The position numbers were made by a program, and so were the translations under genes. Below the pieces are notes generated by a model. The model was given only the letters and a program-made list of their open reading frames with translations, was not told where the DNA came from and searched no databases. From assembly GCA_937958695.1 (NCBI GenBank), contig CALGNK010000007.1, forward strand, positions 1 through 27,411: 27,411 nt of DNA, in the 5' to 3' direction. The DNA comes from an uncultured bacterium (GTDB lineage: Bacteria > DUMJ01). Positions 1-7,634 of this stretch are shown here, piece by piece. How positions within the stretch are numbered: the first letter of the stretch is position 1; every line of letters starts with the position of its first letter.

Positions 1-2130
1 GTTTCCTTCGTAGTCCATCACCTCTTCATATCTTCCAAAAATTTCAATAGAAGAGCCTATGGCAGAGATAAAATAATCTGCACCTGAGATACCTTCCTCC
101 CATAGCCTATCAAGCTTTTTATAGATATATCTTTTTATTTCCTCTTTTACTTCACTAAACCAACCTGTCTTTTCTCTTTTTATCTTTCTTGCCACAAGAT
201 AAATTGAAGATGCCAATGCCGCAGATTCTTGAGCTCTTAGGCGTGATTTCATCTCAGTATCAATGGGCCAAGAGGCGGTTACCACTAATCCTGAATCTAG
301 GAGTGAATTTATTAAGGTTTCCCAGCCAGAGGTAGATTTGTGGGTATAAACTATAACTGCAATGCCGTTAGGTTTTAAAACCCGATAAATCTCTTGAAAT
401 GCTTTTTTCAGATTTTCTTCAAAATAGGATTTTGCCTCTTCCCAGGTTTTCCCATGAGTATATGCTACAATCTCTTTGGATTTTGGAGTTAACAGAGTGG
501 GGAAAAGATCTGGATATAGCTCTCCAATTGTCCTTTTTAGCCATACATAGAAAAAGTCAGAAAGATAAGCATATGGGACATTGTCATAATACGGTGGATC
601 AGTAAATACCGCATCAAAATAATCATCAGGATAGGGCAATGATGTGGCGGAGGATTGGGTGATGGTGGAAAATTGAGTAATTTTCGAGGTATGTTTTATT
701 GCATCTAACATTGGTTCTAAGTCCCATTGTCCTCTTGCATTACTAAATGGATTAACCTCCCCATAATCCCAAATCATAGGTAAAGCTTGTCTATCAAATG
801 CTCTTTCAAAAGAAATAACATCAGGCCTCCATCTTGTTAATACAACTAAACATGTTGCCAACCTATCCACCCCTAACGCCAAATAACTCACCACTGCCTT
901 AGCATATTCCTTATCATATCCTTCTTCTAACATTTTTTGATATGCCTCTCTTACCTTTTCTACAAAGGTAATCAGTGCTAGCTTTTGACGTGAGTTAAAA
1001 AGATCACCCCATCTCGACATTCCATAAAGCCACATTCTTCTTGGTTCAACAGAATTTTGATCAATCTCTTCATCCGGTACAGGATCAATTCCCCATTTAT
1101 CAAATAACTCTTGTCTCTTTATCTTTAAGTATTCCTCTGCTTTTTCGAAAATCTTAACATCCTTCTCTGTTGCAAGACGATACCTTTTGCCCTCTCTTTT
1201 GGGATTATGTAGTACTACCGCTACCATTCTTTGACTTGCCTTTTTCTCTTGGAATAATTTCCTCACTTTTTTGTCATCAATAGTAAATCCACAAACAGGG
1301 CAAGTGGCAATTGCCCTTGAAACTGTACCCTTTTCCGGATCAAAATCTTTTGGAAAATCGCTGTTTTGTCCTACTATTTCAAACTCCACTTTTCCTTCTT
1401 TTACATATGGTTTTAAGGCTATCTTCTTATTATCCTTTTTGGCAAGCCAGAATTGACGCATTAATGGAATTTCCGCATTGCAAGAGGGATTTTGGCAGGG
1501 TATAGTCCTTGCCCAGATATACCCAACAGGTATATAACCATCTTCATCTTGGGGATAAAACTTTCCAATCTCCTCTTTTGCTTTTTCTAAAACCTGCTCC
1601 CCCCACTTTTTTACATCCTCAAGCAAGATGTTCTGAACCTTGGTCTTTTCCCTTTTTCCAAGATGTTCTATTTCAATCTCACCTGGTTTACCATACTTTT
1701 GAGGATATTCAAGGGTGCACTTTAAAATCAAAATAGCCACAGGGTTGTACTCATTAGCATAGGTTTCAAGGCCAAGCCTTAGACATTCAAGGGGTATAGA
1801 TCCGCCACCTGCAAAGGGGTCTAAGACTTTTAATGTCTTACCTCCATTTGCATTTAAAATATCCTCTCTTGCCTTATTGATTATGGTAGGATTCAAAGAG
1901 TTTTCCCATTTAGAAAGCTCTATAATAAATTGTCTTTTCTTTTCCCACTCAGTTTCATCCTTAGGTGGAGGAATTAAAGCGGTATAAGAGGTAGCTCTTG
2001 AAGATGCCAAGGGACGTCTTGCCCACCAGATGTGTAGTGTGGAAATGTGTCCCTGCCTTATATTCTTCTCTCTTACAGATTCCTTACTTACTTCTTTAAC
2101 TGGAAAGCTTTCTTCTATAAATCTTTTCAT
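1..2130 (-). CDS. DUF1156-type adenine-specific DNA methylase with Zn ribbon (C-terminus beyond window)
   Basis: An open frame of 710 codons starts at the ATG at 2130 and runs off the left edge, so the C-terminus is missing. The N-terminus carries the DUF1156 signature [12 protein letters not shown] (residues ~35-46). A SAM-binding motif DPFAGGG is at 104-110, two Cys pairs of a zinc ribbon (CxxxxC and CPVCG) are in the middle, and the catalytic DPPY is at 511-514 (TDPPYYDN). This is the COG1743 family, predicted to methylate adenine N6 in DNA. In defence islands these enzymes usually sit beside a SNF2-type helicase and often a DUF499 ATPase; a DUF499 gene just past the left edge would be expected, which is inference. 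AAAGGGAG lies 7 nt before the ATG. The start codon is embedded in a copy of the end of the helicase gene (see the 66-bp repeat), implying that the two genes once overlapped as ATGA. The methylation role is well supported; the target site is unknown. Confidence 0.9.
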   Translation of the reverse strand, partial: MKRFIEESFPVKEVSKESVREKNIRQGHISTLHIWWARRPLASSRATSYTALIPPPKDETEWEKKRQFIIELSKWENSLNPTIINKAREDILNANGGKTLKVLDPFAGGGSIPLECLRLGLETYANEYNPVAILILKCTLEYPQKYGKPGEIEIEHLGKREKTKVQNILLEDVKKWGEQVLEKAKEEIGKFYPQDEDGYIPVGYIWARTIPCQNPSCNAEIPLMRQFWLAKKDNKKIALKPYVKEGKVEFEIVGQNSDFPKDFDPEKGTVSRAIATCPVCGFTIDDKKVRKLFQEKKASQRMVAVVLHNPKREGKRYRLATEKDVKIFEKAEEYLKIKRQELFDKWGIDPVPDEEIDQNSVEPRRMWLYGMSRWGDLFNSRQKLALITFVEKVREAYQKMLEEGYDKEYAKAVVSYLALGVDRLATCLVVLTRWRPDVISFERAFDRQALPMIWDYGEVNPFSNARGQWDLEPMLDAIKHTSKITQFSTITQSSATSLPYPDDYFDAVFTDPPYYDNVPYAYLSDFFYVWLKRTIGELYPDLFPTLLTPKSKEIVAYTHGKTWEEAKSYFEENLKKAFQEIYRVLKPNGIAVIVYTHKSTSGWETLINSLLDSGLVVTASWPIDTEMKSRLRAQESAALASSIYLVARKIKREKTGWFSEVKEEIKRYIYKKLDRLWEEGISGADYFISAIGSSIEIFGRYEEVMDYEGN

Positions 2131-2194
2131 AGCTTAACTCCCTTTATTATACTCTCATTTTTATTTTTCCATTCATTTAACGGAATTATATATC
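2129..2194. repeat. 66-bp direct repeat, left copy (remnant of the helicase 3' end)
   Basis: This segment matches 2925-2990 at 64 of 66 positions (differences at 2133 and 2172). Read on the minus strand it still encodes the last ~20 residues of the helicase in frame, ending V-K-L and a TGA at 2127-2129 that overlaps the methylase ATG at 2128-2130. It therefore looks like the original helicase-methylase junction, left behind when the HEPN/nucleotidyltransferase cassette entered. Confidence 0.95.
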
Positions 2195-2221
2195 ACCGAA
2201 GTAATTTGATAGATATCGGTG
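2194..2221 (-). other. 6-bp inverted repeat at the edge of the inserted cassette
   Basis: CACCGA (2194-2199) and TCGGTG (2216-2221) are separated by 16 nt, directly after the HEPN stop and abutting the left 66-bp repeat. It could form a weak hairpin in the mRNA between the HEPN and methylase genes. No T-run follows on the minus strand, so it is not an obvious terminator. Confidence 0.35.
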
Positions 2222-2231
2222 TTAAGATATT

Positions 2232-2585
2232 TCATACCTTCTCCCTTTGGATATCAGAAAGGATTTTCTTTATTTTAGGTTTAAGCTTTGGTATTTCAAT
2301 TTTTATGGTATTCCAAACTATCTCATATTTGATTCCAAAATAAAGATGAATAAGTTTATCACGAAAACTAGCCATTTCCCTCCATGGGATGTCTATATAA
2401 TTTCTTTTTATAGTTTCTGGAATATTTTTTACTGCCTCACCAATAATCTCAAACTTTCTTATAACTGCGCTAGACGTTTTATCATCCGATTTGAAATCTT
2501 TAAAAGTCATATCTTCTACAAATTTTTCTATAGACTCCATTGCTTCTAAGATGTCTTTTATATACAAGTTTATATCTCTTTTCAT
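2232..2585 (-). CDS. hepT: HepT-type HEPN toxin (DUF86)
   Basis: This 117-residue all-helical protein matches the DUF86/HepT family. The HEPN ribonuclease motif is complete: R75-D-K-L-I-H80-L-Y82 fits Rx4HxY. In characterised type VII toxin-antitoxin pairs this Tyr is AMPylated by the partner nucleotidyltransferase, which inactivates the RNase. The start ATG overlaps the stop of the upstream nucleotidyltransferase gene as ATGA, the usual coupling for mntA-hepT. The pair lies between the helicase and methylase genes inside a 66-bp direct duplication. It may act as an abortive-infection arm of the defence operon or simply as an addiction module that stabilises it; the sequence does not decide. 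Family assignment is firm. Confidence 0.9.
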   Translation of the reverse strand: MKRDINLYIKDILEAMESIEKFVEDMTFKDFKSDDKTSSAVIRKFEIIGEAVKNIPETIKRNYIDIPWREMASFRDKLIHLYFGIKYEIVWNTIKIEIPKLKPKIKKILSDIQREKV

Positions 2586-2893
2586 ATATGTACCGCTTCT
2601 TTAAAGATTCTTTCTTTTAATTCTGGTCTTACAACATCATACGGAACAACATCAACCTTTTTTATCCCAAGCTTTTCTTCAAGAAAAAGGGCAAGTCCAA
2701 CAAAGTCAAATAATGTTGCCCCTTTATAAAATTTTACAAGCACATCAAGGTCGCTCCTCTCTTTCTGCTCTCCACGAACATAAGAGCCAAAAATCCCAAT
2801 TATCTCTGCTTTATATCTTTCTTTTATTTCTTTTTCTAACCCTTTGATATCTTGAATAATTTCATTAAGCTGTTTACCCTTTTTTGATCTCAT
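2582..2893 (-). CDS. mntA: MntA-type minimal nucleotidyltransferase antitoxin
   Basis: A 103-residue protein with the polymerase-beta-fold motif GSx10DxD: G36-S37 and D48-L-D50. These residues bind nucleotide and metal in MntA-like AMPylating antitoxins, which modify the partner HEPN protein. I chose the ATG at 2893 (AAGGGA nine bases upstream). A TTG at 2911 would add six residues and also has a purine-rich site, AAGGA, so it cannot be excluded. The gene follows the helicase stop by 26 nt, or 8 nt from the TTG, and its stop overlaps the hepT start. It is probably transcribed from the helicase promoter, as I see no good promoter of its own. Confidence 0.9.
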   Translation of the reverse strand: MRSKKGKQLNEIIQDIKGLEKEIKERYKAEIIGIFGSYVRGEQKERSDLDVLVKFYKGATLFDFVGLALFLEEKLGIKKVDVVPYDVVRPELKERIFKEAVHI

Positions 2894-2919
2894 ACTAAAA
2901 CTTCCCTTCAATCATATCC

Positions 2920-5900
2920 TTATAATAGTTTAACTCCCTTTATTATACTCTCATTTTTATTTTTCCACTCATTTAACGGAATTATATATCTTACTACTTC
3001 AACCTTTTTTTCTACTTTTAGTTCTTCTGCAGGGTTATTAATTATGTAAAGGTTAGGGTTTGTAACCGCATTTGCAACAATGTATAGCCAATATTCTTCT
3101 TTTAGCATCTTTGCCCTAAACCATTCATTTTTGGTAAGAGCTACATCACCTTCATCTTTTCTTGCCTTAACCTCTATATACCTTATTTCTTCCTTACCTT
3201 TAGATTTAATATCAAATCCTAAATTCTTACTTGAAACATCTTCTGGTTCCCTTCCTTGAGATCTCTCATATTCCATTGCAATCCTAATAGCTATTTTATC
3301 TATCTCTTCATCACTTACCATTTCGGTAGAAACTTTTGGTTTAACATAGATCGCGCCAAGAAATTTAGGCATAGATTGATATAAAGCTATTTCATGTTCT
3401 ATGTCTTTTTTTAACCTCTTTAATGATTCCTCGTAGTTTCTTTTCCTTTCCTCTTTATTTTTTATTACAATATCTACTTTCTCTCCCTTCTCTCCTCTCT
3501 CATATAATTTTACCAATTCCTCATCAAGCTTATTTATAAGATATTCCAAAGACCTAACTCCATACTTCTTTTTTATTTCAGCTTGTCTTTTTCTCTCTTT
3601 AAGGAGAGCTTGTCTATACTCACCAAGTAAGGAAATGGCATATTCTTGTGCTCTATCTTTTATTGTACTTTCTATCTGTATTGAATTTTCTGAATGAGCA
3701 GGAACAAGATCCCATAGAATTGCTGGATTTATACTTTTTAACTCTTTCCCATCATCATAGATTGCTATAAGGGTTTTTCCTGCTGTTTTCCCTTTTCCAT
3801 CCTTTACCTCACCTTCAAAAAACCATATAATTCCACTGTATCTACCTTCTGGATCTTCAAATACCGCTCCCTTTTGTAATGAAGAAGCGTAATTTTTGAT
3901 GGTCCATTCAATTAATGCTTCAAGGAGAGGATGTCCAAAGGAGATAAACTCTGCATCAGGATTTTTAAAAGCTAATTCCTTATCAAAGGTAACTTTTGTA
4001 TATGTCCTGGAAAGAACTCCATAGCGAGTTTTAAAATCGAATTCTTCTCCTATTCTTCTTATTTCATAAGGAATTGAATCTATTGAAATAAAGCCATCTT
4101 TTCTGGATTTGAGTTTTCCACCAGCTTTTTCAAAAGCCCTTATAAAAAATTCTTCTACATATTCTGGGATTAGTCTGTTTTCTTTTGCCTTTTCTGCCAT
4201 CTCTTTTATTCTTGTAAAATCTATATACCTTGTGGCAAGACTTTCGCCTAATGCCTCTTTAATCTTTTTTATATATTCTTCATTCACTCTAATATCTAAT
4301 TCTTTTATTATCTCATCCATGGTTCTTGCATTGGTTACCGCATCTAAAATAAGCTGGTAGAGATCTTTTTCGTAAAAAATATCTCCAATGACATCAAATA
4401 CTTTGTCGCTTCCCATAGCCTCTCTAATTTCCTCAAGTTTATCGAAAATTTTGGAAAGTACTTCACCCTCTTTAGTATCTTCAGCTATTAGGTTGTAAAT
4501 GTAGACGTCTTTTTGCTGTCCGTACCTATGGATTCTACCAATTCTCTGTTCGAGCCTATTAGGATTCCAAGGTATGTCATAGTTTATCATAAGGTGACAG
4601 AACTGAAGGTTTATTCCCTCTCCAGCTGCTTCAGTTGCAACCATAACCTGAGTTTCATGTTTAAAAATTACCTCTGCTTTTATCCTTTCTTCTAAATTCA
4701 TACCACCATGGATGAAATTAACAGAGTATCCCCATGAGCTAATTTTTTCTACTAAGTATTCCATTGTATCTTTAAATTCTGTAAAAATTAGAATCTTCTC
4801 ATTTCCTTTTATTTCTCTTATTTTCTTAAATCCCTCTTCTAACGCTTTATTTAATTGCTTTAATTTAATCTCTTCTTCGTTTTTTAATATTTCTTGTGCC
4901 TTTTTCATCAGTGTGTTAAGGGTATTAATCTCTTCTTTTAGTTCTTCTTTGTTTTCTGATATGTTTAAAGTCTCCAACTCTTCTTCTTTTTCCCATCGTT
5001 CTTTTTCTTCATAATCCTCAATCTCTTCAAGATTAATGGGAGTTATTTCTCCTTTAGTAAGATTAGATTCTTTAAGCAATTCTTCGAGCTTTTTCTTTCT
5101 CCTTTCTAGAGATTTGAAAAGCGCATAGGTGCTTGATGCCATTCTTCTTTGTAAAATTAGAGGCGCATAGACTAGATTCCTCCTTTTATCACTTTGCAAT
5201 GCCTTATTATACTGAGAAACAACATATTTTGAAAGCTCATTATAAAGCTTCTTTTCGTTATCTAATAAGCTAAACTTAATTGTTTTAGCATAGCGATTTG
5301 GGAAAAGAGGTTTTCCATGAAAGTCTTTTAAATCCTCCTTCATTCTCCTTATAAATAGAGGATTGTCCTTACTTTGAAGAGATTCAATAATCATCTCCTT
5401 TGTGGCAAAGAAGCCAGGCACTAAGAGGTCTAGAAGTAGTCTGAAATTTTCAGGATCGCCTTTGTGGGGTGTTGCAGTAAGAAAAATAAGATGTTCACTG
5501 GTTCTTGAAAGAACCTCTCCTAACCTATATCTTTCAGTCTTTTCTATCTTTTTAAATTCGTCTCCACCATAGACATAGGCTGACATTTTGTGCGCTTCAT
5601 CAACTATAACAAGGTCCCAGTGAACACTGTTAAGAGAGGGCAAAATATCCTCCTGTTTTGCAAAATCAATAGATGTTATAACTTGACTTTCTTTTTGCCA
5701 TACATTTTCTCCATAAGTGTTTTTAAATACGGATCTATCAATTACATAGAAAGACTCCTGGAATTTTTCTTTTAATTCTCTTTTCCACTGATCCTTGAGG
5801 TGACCAGGAACAATAATTAATATTCGCTTTACAACTCCTCTTATCTTTAGTTCTTTGATTATAAGTCCAGCCATTATAGTTTTACCTGCACCTGGGTCAT

Positions 5901-6279
5901 CGGCAATAAGGAATCTAATAAGAGGAAGCTTTAGAATATAACCATACACTGCCTCTATTTGGAAAGGAAGAGGATCTATCTTTGAAGCACCCATAGCTAA
6001 GAAAGGATCGAAAATGGATGCATATCGAAAACGAGTAGCCTCTAAAGCTAAGAATACATCAGTACCATCGGCGGAAAAGTCCAAAATAAGCTTTTTAACT
6101 TTTATTTTTTCAATTTCTTCTTTTGGAATTAAGGAATCTACATGTTCGTTAGAATATATAGTTTTGCCTATAATGTGAATATAGTCTTGCCTTTCAATAG
6201 CGTTTTTTTCTAAGATCACCGATTCGTTCCAAAAAGGACCTTCTATTATTGTTCCTTCTTTAAACATATCTAAATCCAT
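2920..6279 (-). CDS. SNF2-family helicase with C-terminal DUF3883 (DrmD-like defence helicase)
   Basis: A 1119-residue superfamily 2 helicase. Motif I is DDPGAGKT (127-134), motif II is DEAH (226-229), motif III is LTATPHKG, and the C-terminal RecA lobe has motif VI as EQRIGRIHRYGQ. A long charged, probably coiled segment (~400-480) interrupts the two lobes. The C-terminus (~1000-1080) resembles DUF3883, with GFDI followed by E1036-V-K, a pattern seen in PD-(D/E)xK-like folds; a nuclease role is inference. DISARM DrmD and helicases beside DUF1156 methylases have this layout. It would translocate on DNA and cooperate with the methylase in discriminating foreign DNA. The gene opens the minus-strand defence operon, and its last residues come from the duplicated 66 bp. 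The first in-frame ATG at 6279 is used; no strong ribosome site precedes it. Confidence 0.9.
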   Translation of the reverse strand: MDLDMFKEGTIIEGPFWNESVILEKNAIERQDYIHIIGKTIYSNEHVDSLIPKEEIEKIKVKKLILDFSADGTDVFLALEATRFRYASIFDPFLAMGASKIDPLPFQIEAVYGYILKLPLIRFLIADDPGAGKTIMAGLIIKELKIRGVVKRILIIVPGHLKDQWKRELKEKFQESFYVIDRSVFKNTYGENVWQKESQVITSIDFAKQEDILPSLNSVHWDLVIVDEAHKMSAYVYGGDEFKKIEKTERYRLGEVLSRTSEHLIFLTATPHKGDPENFRLLLDLLVPGFFATKEMIIESLQSKDNPLFIRRMKEDLKDFHGKPLFPNRYAKTIKFSLLDNEKKLYNELSKYVVSQYNKALQSDKRRNLVYAPLILQRRMASSTYALFKSLERRKKKLEELLKESNLTKGEITPINLEEIEDYEEKERWEKEEELETLNISENKEELKEEINTLNTLMKKAQEILKNEEEIKLKQLNKALEEGFKKIREIKGNEKILIFTEFKDTMEYLVEKISSWGYSVNFIHGGMNLEERIKAEVIFKHETQVMVATEAAGEGINLQFCHLMINYDIPWNPNRLEQRIGRIHRYGQQKDVYIYNLIAEDTKEGEVLSKIFDKLEEIREAMGSDKVFDVIGDIFYEKDLYQLILDAVTNARTMDEIIKELDIRVNEEYIKKIKEALGESLATRYIDFTRIKEMAEKAKENRLIPEYVEEFFIRAFEKAGGKLKSRKDGFISIDSIPYEIRRIGEEFDFKTRYGVLSRTYTKVTFDKELAFKNPDAEFISFGHPLLEALIEWTIKNYASSLQKGAVFEDPEGRYSGIIWFFEGEVKDGKGKTAGKTLIAIYDDGKELKSINPAILWDLVPAHSENSIQIESTIKDRAQEYAISLLGEYRQALLKERKRQAEIKKKYGVRSLEYLINKLDEELVKLYERGEKGEKVDIVIKNKEERKRNYEESLKRLKKDIEHEIALYQSMPKFLGAIYVKPKVSTEMVSDEEIDKIAIRIAMEYERSQGREPEDVSSKNLGFDIKSKGKEEIRYIEVKARKDEGDVALTKNEWFRAKMLKEEYWLYIVANAVTNPNLYIINNPAEELKVEKKVEVVRYIIPLNEWKNKNESIIKGVKLL
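2925..2990. repeat. 66-bp direct repeat, right copy (functional helicase 3' end)
   Basis: This is the in-frame partner of the repeat at 2129-2194 and encodes the last residues of the present helicase. Here the frame continues past V-K-L into one extra Leu and a TAA at 2920-2922, instead of the TGA overlapping the methylase start. The unit between repeat copies is 796 bp. Confidence 0.95.
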
Positions 6280-6297
6280 GATTTACATTTATTTATC

Positions 6298-6314
6298 TGG
6301 GTTAATCTAACCCA
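6298..6314. promoter_or_regulatory. Palindromic operator candidate in the helicase leader
   Basis: TGGGTTA and TAACCCA form a perfect 7-bp inverted repeat around a 3-nt centre. It lies 19-35 bp upstream of the helicase ATG and downstream of the putative -10 box, a position suited to a repressor site or a small leader hairpin. No dedicated regulator gene is visible in the window. Confidence 0.4.
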
Positions 6315-6360
6315 TTCCCCAAAATGCACCTGCCACTGCTTTATTATATGCTTTCTTAAT

Positions 6361-6390
6361 ATTATAGCACAAAAATGTGACCTTTCTTAA
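6361..6390 (-). promoter_or_regulatory. Putative promoter of the helicase-mntA-hepT-methylase operon
   Basis: On the minus strand TTAAGA (6385-6390), an 18-bp spacer and a perfect TATAAT (6361-6366) lie 80-110 bp before the helicase start. The -35 box is weak (4 of 6), so the call rests mainly on the -10 and position. Confidence 0.45.
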
Positions 6391-6617
6391 AAAATAATCT
6401 ATCGCAGAATAACACTCATTTCCGTTTAAAGATGGGGTATTCGACTCCTATATAACATTATGGAGTCCCTTATAAATCTAGGAAACACCATAATAATCTA
6501 GAAATCCTTTATAGGATTAACATTTTCCTGAAGAAGAGTACGAATGTTTATTAATCCTAGCTCTAGATCAACTGAGAAGTCTTATAAGAAGAGGACTTGT
6601 GTTTACCAAGGATGCAG
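6391..6617. other. Non-coding spacer with several short inverted repeats
   Basis: This is most of the 338-bp gap between the second HEPN stop and the helicase start, and I see no gene in it. It holds GACTCC/GGAGTC (6443-6448 and 6462-6467) and AATCCT-TTAT-AGGATT (6503-6518). An AAGTC/GACTT pair also lies near 6578-6597. The second could end the HEPN transcript, but no clear T-run follows on the minus strand. CTAG occurs four times between 6470 and 6560, like the right side of the window and unlike the helicase gene, so the compositional boundary appears to fall near here. Confidence 0.4.
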
Positions 6618-7034
6618 TTAATCCCCAAACTTAACCCCTAAATCCAGATTTTTTAGATATTCTAGAACTTCTTCTATAAATTCCTTACCTTCTTTTAGGG
6701 CTTTTTCTGCAGTTTCTCTATCTATATATGATAAGATTTCGTAATCTCCACTTTCTCTATCATCCTTTAGGTTTGCTAAATATCTCCCTAGGTCTTTCGT
6801 GAACCTTCCAGTCTTAATAAAGAGAAGTCCAAATAGAGTGACTATTCCCTTATGTGTTTCTGCTTTTTCCACTTCTGTTAGAAGAAGAGCTTGAACAATA
6901 TGAAATACTGCATAGTATACCCTAGAAACTGCATCTTCATAGTAGCCCAAATCAAAAAGTTTTTCTGCCGCCTCTAACTTTTTCTGAGACTTTTCTATGT
7001 AGCCTATTATTAACTCCTTAGTAACTTTATCCAA
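6618..7034 (-). CDS. HEPN-domain protein of a second nucleotidyltransferase-HEPN pair
   Basis: This 138-residue helical protein resembles the COG1895/COG2250 HEPN families, a group distinct from the DUF86 protein at 2232-2585. Conserved features are SRVYYAVFH (~38-46), an HKG after the second helix, and RESGDYE (~93-99). The only Rx6H spacing is inside RVYYAVFH. Whether it is an active RNase is uncertain, because many COG1895 members lack the canonical C-terminal Rx4-6H. The start overlaps the upstream nucleotidyltransferase gene by 8 bp, so they are co-translated. Likely a toxin or a partner subunit of the nucleotidyltransferase. Confidence 0.85.
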   Translation of the reverse strand: MDKVTKELIIGYIEKSQKKLEAAEKLFDLGYYEDAVSRVYYAVFHIVQALLLTEVEKAETHKGIVTLFGLLFIKTGRFTKDLGRYLANLKDDRESGDYEILSYIDRETAEKALKEGKEFIEEVLEYLKNLDLGVKFGD

Positions 7035-7341
7035 TCCTTATACCCTCATTTAACACGTTACTTATAAATGGAGTCTGGAGAGATTTTAGTCTATTAAACT
7101 CTTTCAGAGAGAATATCTTTAGTGATATTAACTTACCTGTTGAAAGTAATATGTCTATAACAGCATCGTAAAGTTCATCTATAACCTCGTCTTTCTTATT
7201 CTCGAGTACTATTAGTATATCGTAGTCAGAATCTGGCCTCCAATCGTTCCTTGCTCTAGAACCAAAAAGATATATTTCTAAAATCTTTCCCCTTATAGGG
7301 GCTATCCTTTGCAGAAACTCTTCTATCACTTTATCTTTCAT
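7027..7341 (-). CDS. Minimal nucleotidyltransferase of a second HEPN pair
   Basis: A 104-residue nucleotidyltransferase with GSx10DxD: G27-S28 and D39-Y-D41. It shares no obvious similarity with the first antitoxin (2582-2893) outside this motif, so the two pairs are separate acquisitions rather than a recent duplication. It is read from a near-consensus promoter whose expected start lies only a few bases before the ATG, so the mRNA would be almost leaderless; no Shine-Dalgarno sequence is visible. It probably modifies or neutralises the HEPN protein encoded by the overlapping next gene. Confidence 0.88.
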   Translation of the reverse strand: MKDKVIEEFLQRIAPIRGKILEIYLFGSRARNDWRPDSDYDILIVLENKKDEVIDELYDAVIDILLSTGKLISLKIFSLKEFNRLKSLQTPFISNVLNEGIRIG

Positions 7342-7351
7342 TTTACTTAGT

Positions 7352-7380
7352 ATTATAATTCATTAGAAACATTGCGTCAA
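7352..7380 (-). promoter_or_regulatory. Strong sigma70-type promoter of the second nucleotidyltransferase-HEPN pair
   Basis: On the minus strand TTGACG (7375-7380), a 17-bp spacer and TATAAT (7352-7357). The predicted start near 7345 leaves about 4 nt before the ATG at 7341, which predicts a leaderless or nearly leaderless message. Confidence 0.75.
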
Positions 7381-7454
7381 ATAATTTTTTATTTGCTTTA
7401 GAAATTGCTTATTTTGACTTTTTACTTTACCAGTCTTTTTAATCCTAGGGCGTC

Positions 7455-7483
7455 TTGCAAATGAGCTTATTGGAGTGTAAAAT
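7455..7483 (+). promoter_or_regulatory. Promoter of tRNA-Val (and possibly the glp operon)
   Basis: TTGCAA (7455-7460), a 17-bp spacer and TAAAAT (7478-7483), ending 10 bp before the tRNA 5' end. Both boxes are good matches. It is divergent from the promoter at 7352-7380. Confidence 0.65.
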
Positions 7484-7493
7484 ATAGAATAGT

Positions 7494-7569
7494 GGGCGAA
7501 TAGCTCAGCGGTTAGAGCACCTGCTTCACACGCAGGGGGTCACAGGTTCAAGTCCTGTTTCGCCCACCA
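7494..7569 (+). tRNA. tRNA-Val (anticodon CAC)
   Basis: A 76-nt cloverleaf: acceptor stem GGGCGAA/TTCGCCC, D arm GCTC/GAGC, and anticodon stem CCTGC/GCAGG around the 7-nt loop TTCACAC with anticodon CAC at 7527-7529. The T stem is ACAGG/CCTGT with loop TTCAAGT, followed by discriminator A and an encoded CCA (7567-7569). It reads GUG valine codons. A terminator-like hairpin follows and then glpK in the same direction. Confidence 0.97.
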
Positions 7570-7584
7570 TAGTGGAATATGGGG

Positions 7585-7612
7585 GCTACGCCTGGTGTGC
7601 GTAGCTTTTATT
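7585..7612 (+). terminator. Terminator-like hairpin between tRNA-Val and glpK
   Basis: GCTACGC (7585-7591), loop of 7 nt, GCGTAGC (7599-7605), then a T-rich run. It is a good rho-independent terminator for the tRNA. It ends only 23-30 bp before the glpK ATG, with no clear promoter in between, so it may also act as an attenuator for the glycerol operon. Confidence 0.75.
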
Positions 7613-7634
7613 ATATTTGATAGGAGAAAGACTT

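Noticed and set aside
2047-2549. Plus-strand open frames opposite the HEPN gene
   Set aside because: They are shadows of the HEPN and methylase genes, hydrophobic by reverse complement, with no family resemblance or ribosome site.
4109-5014. Plus-strand open frames opposite the helicase
   Set aside because: They are antisense to a well-supported gene, rich in Ser, Phe and Leu as expected of the complement of Lys/Glu-rich coding sequence, and lack ribosome sites.
7494-7569. tRNA-Val as the integration site of the defence island
   Set aside because: The island lies on the 5' side of the tRNA. I see no second copy of the tRNA 3' end and no integrase gene, so there is no attachment-site evidence.
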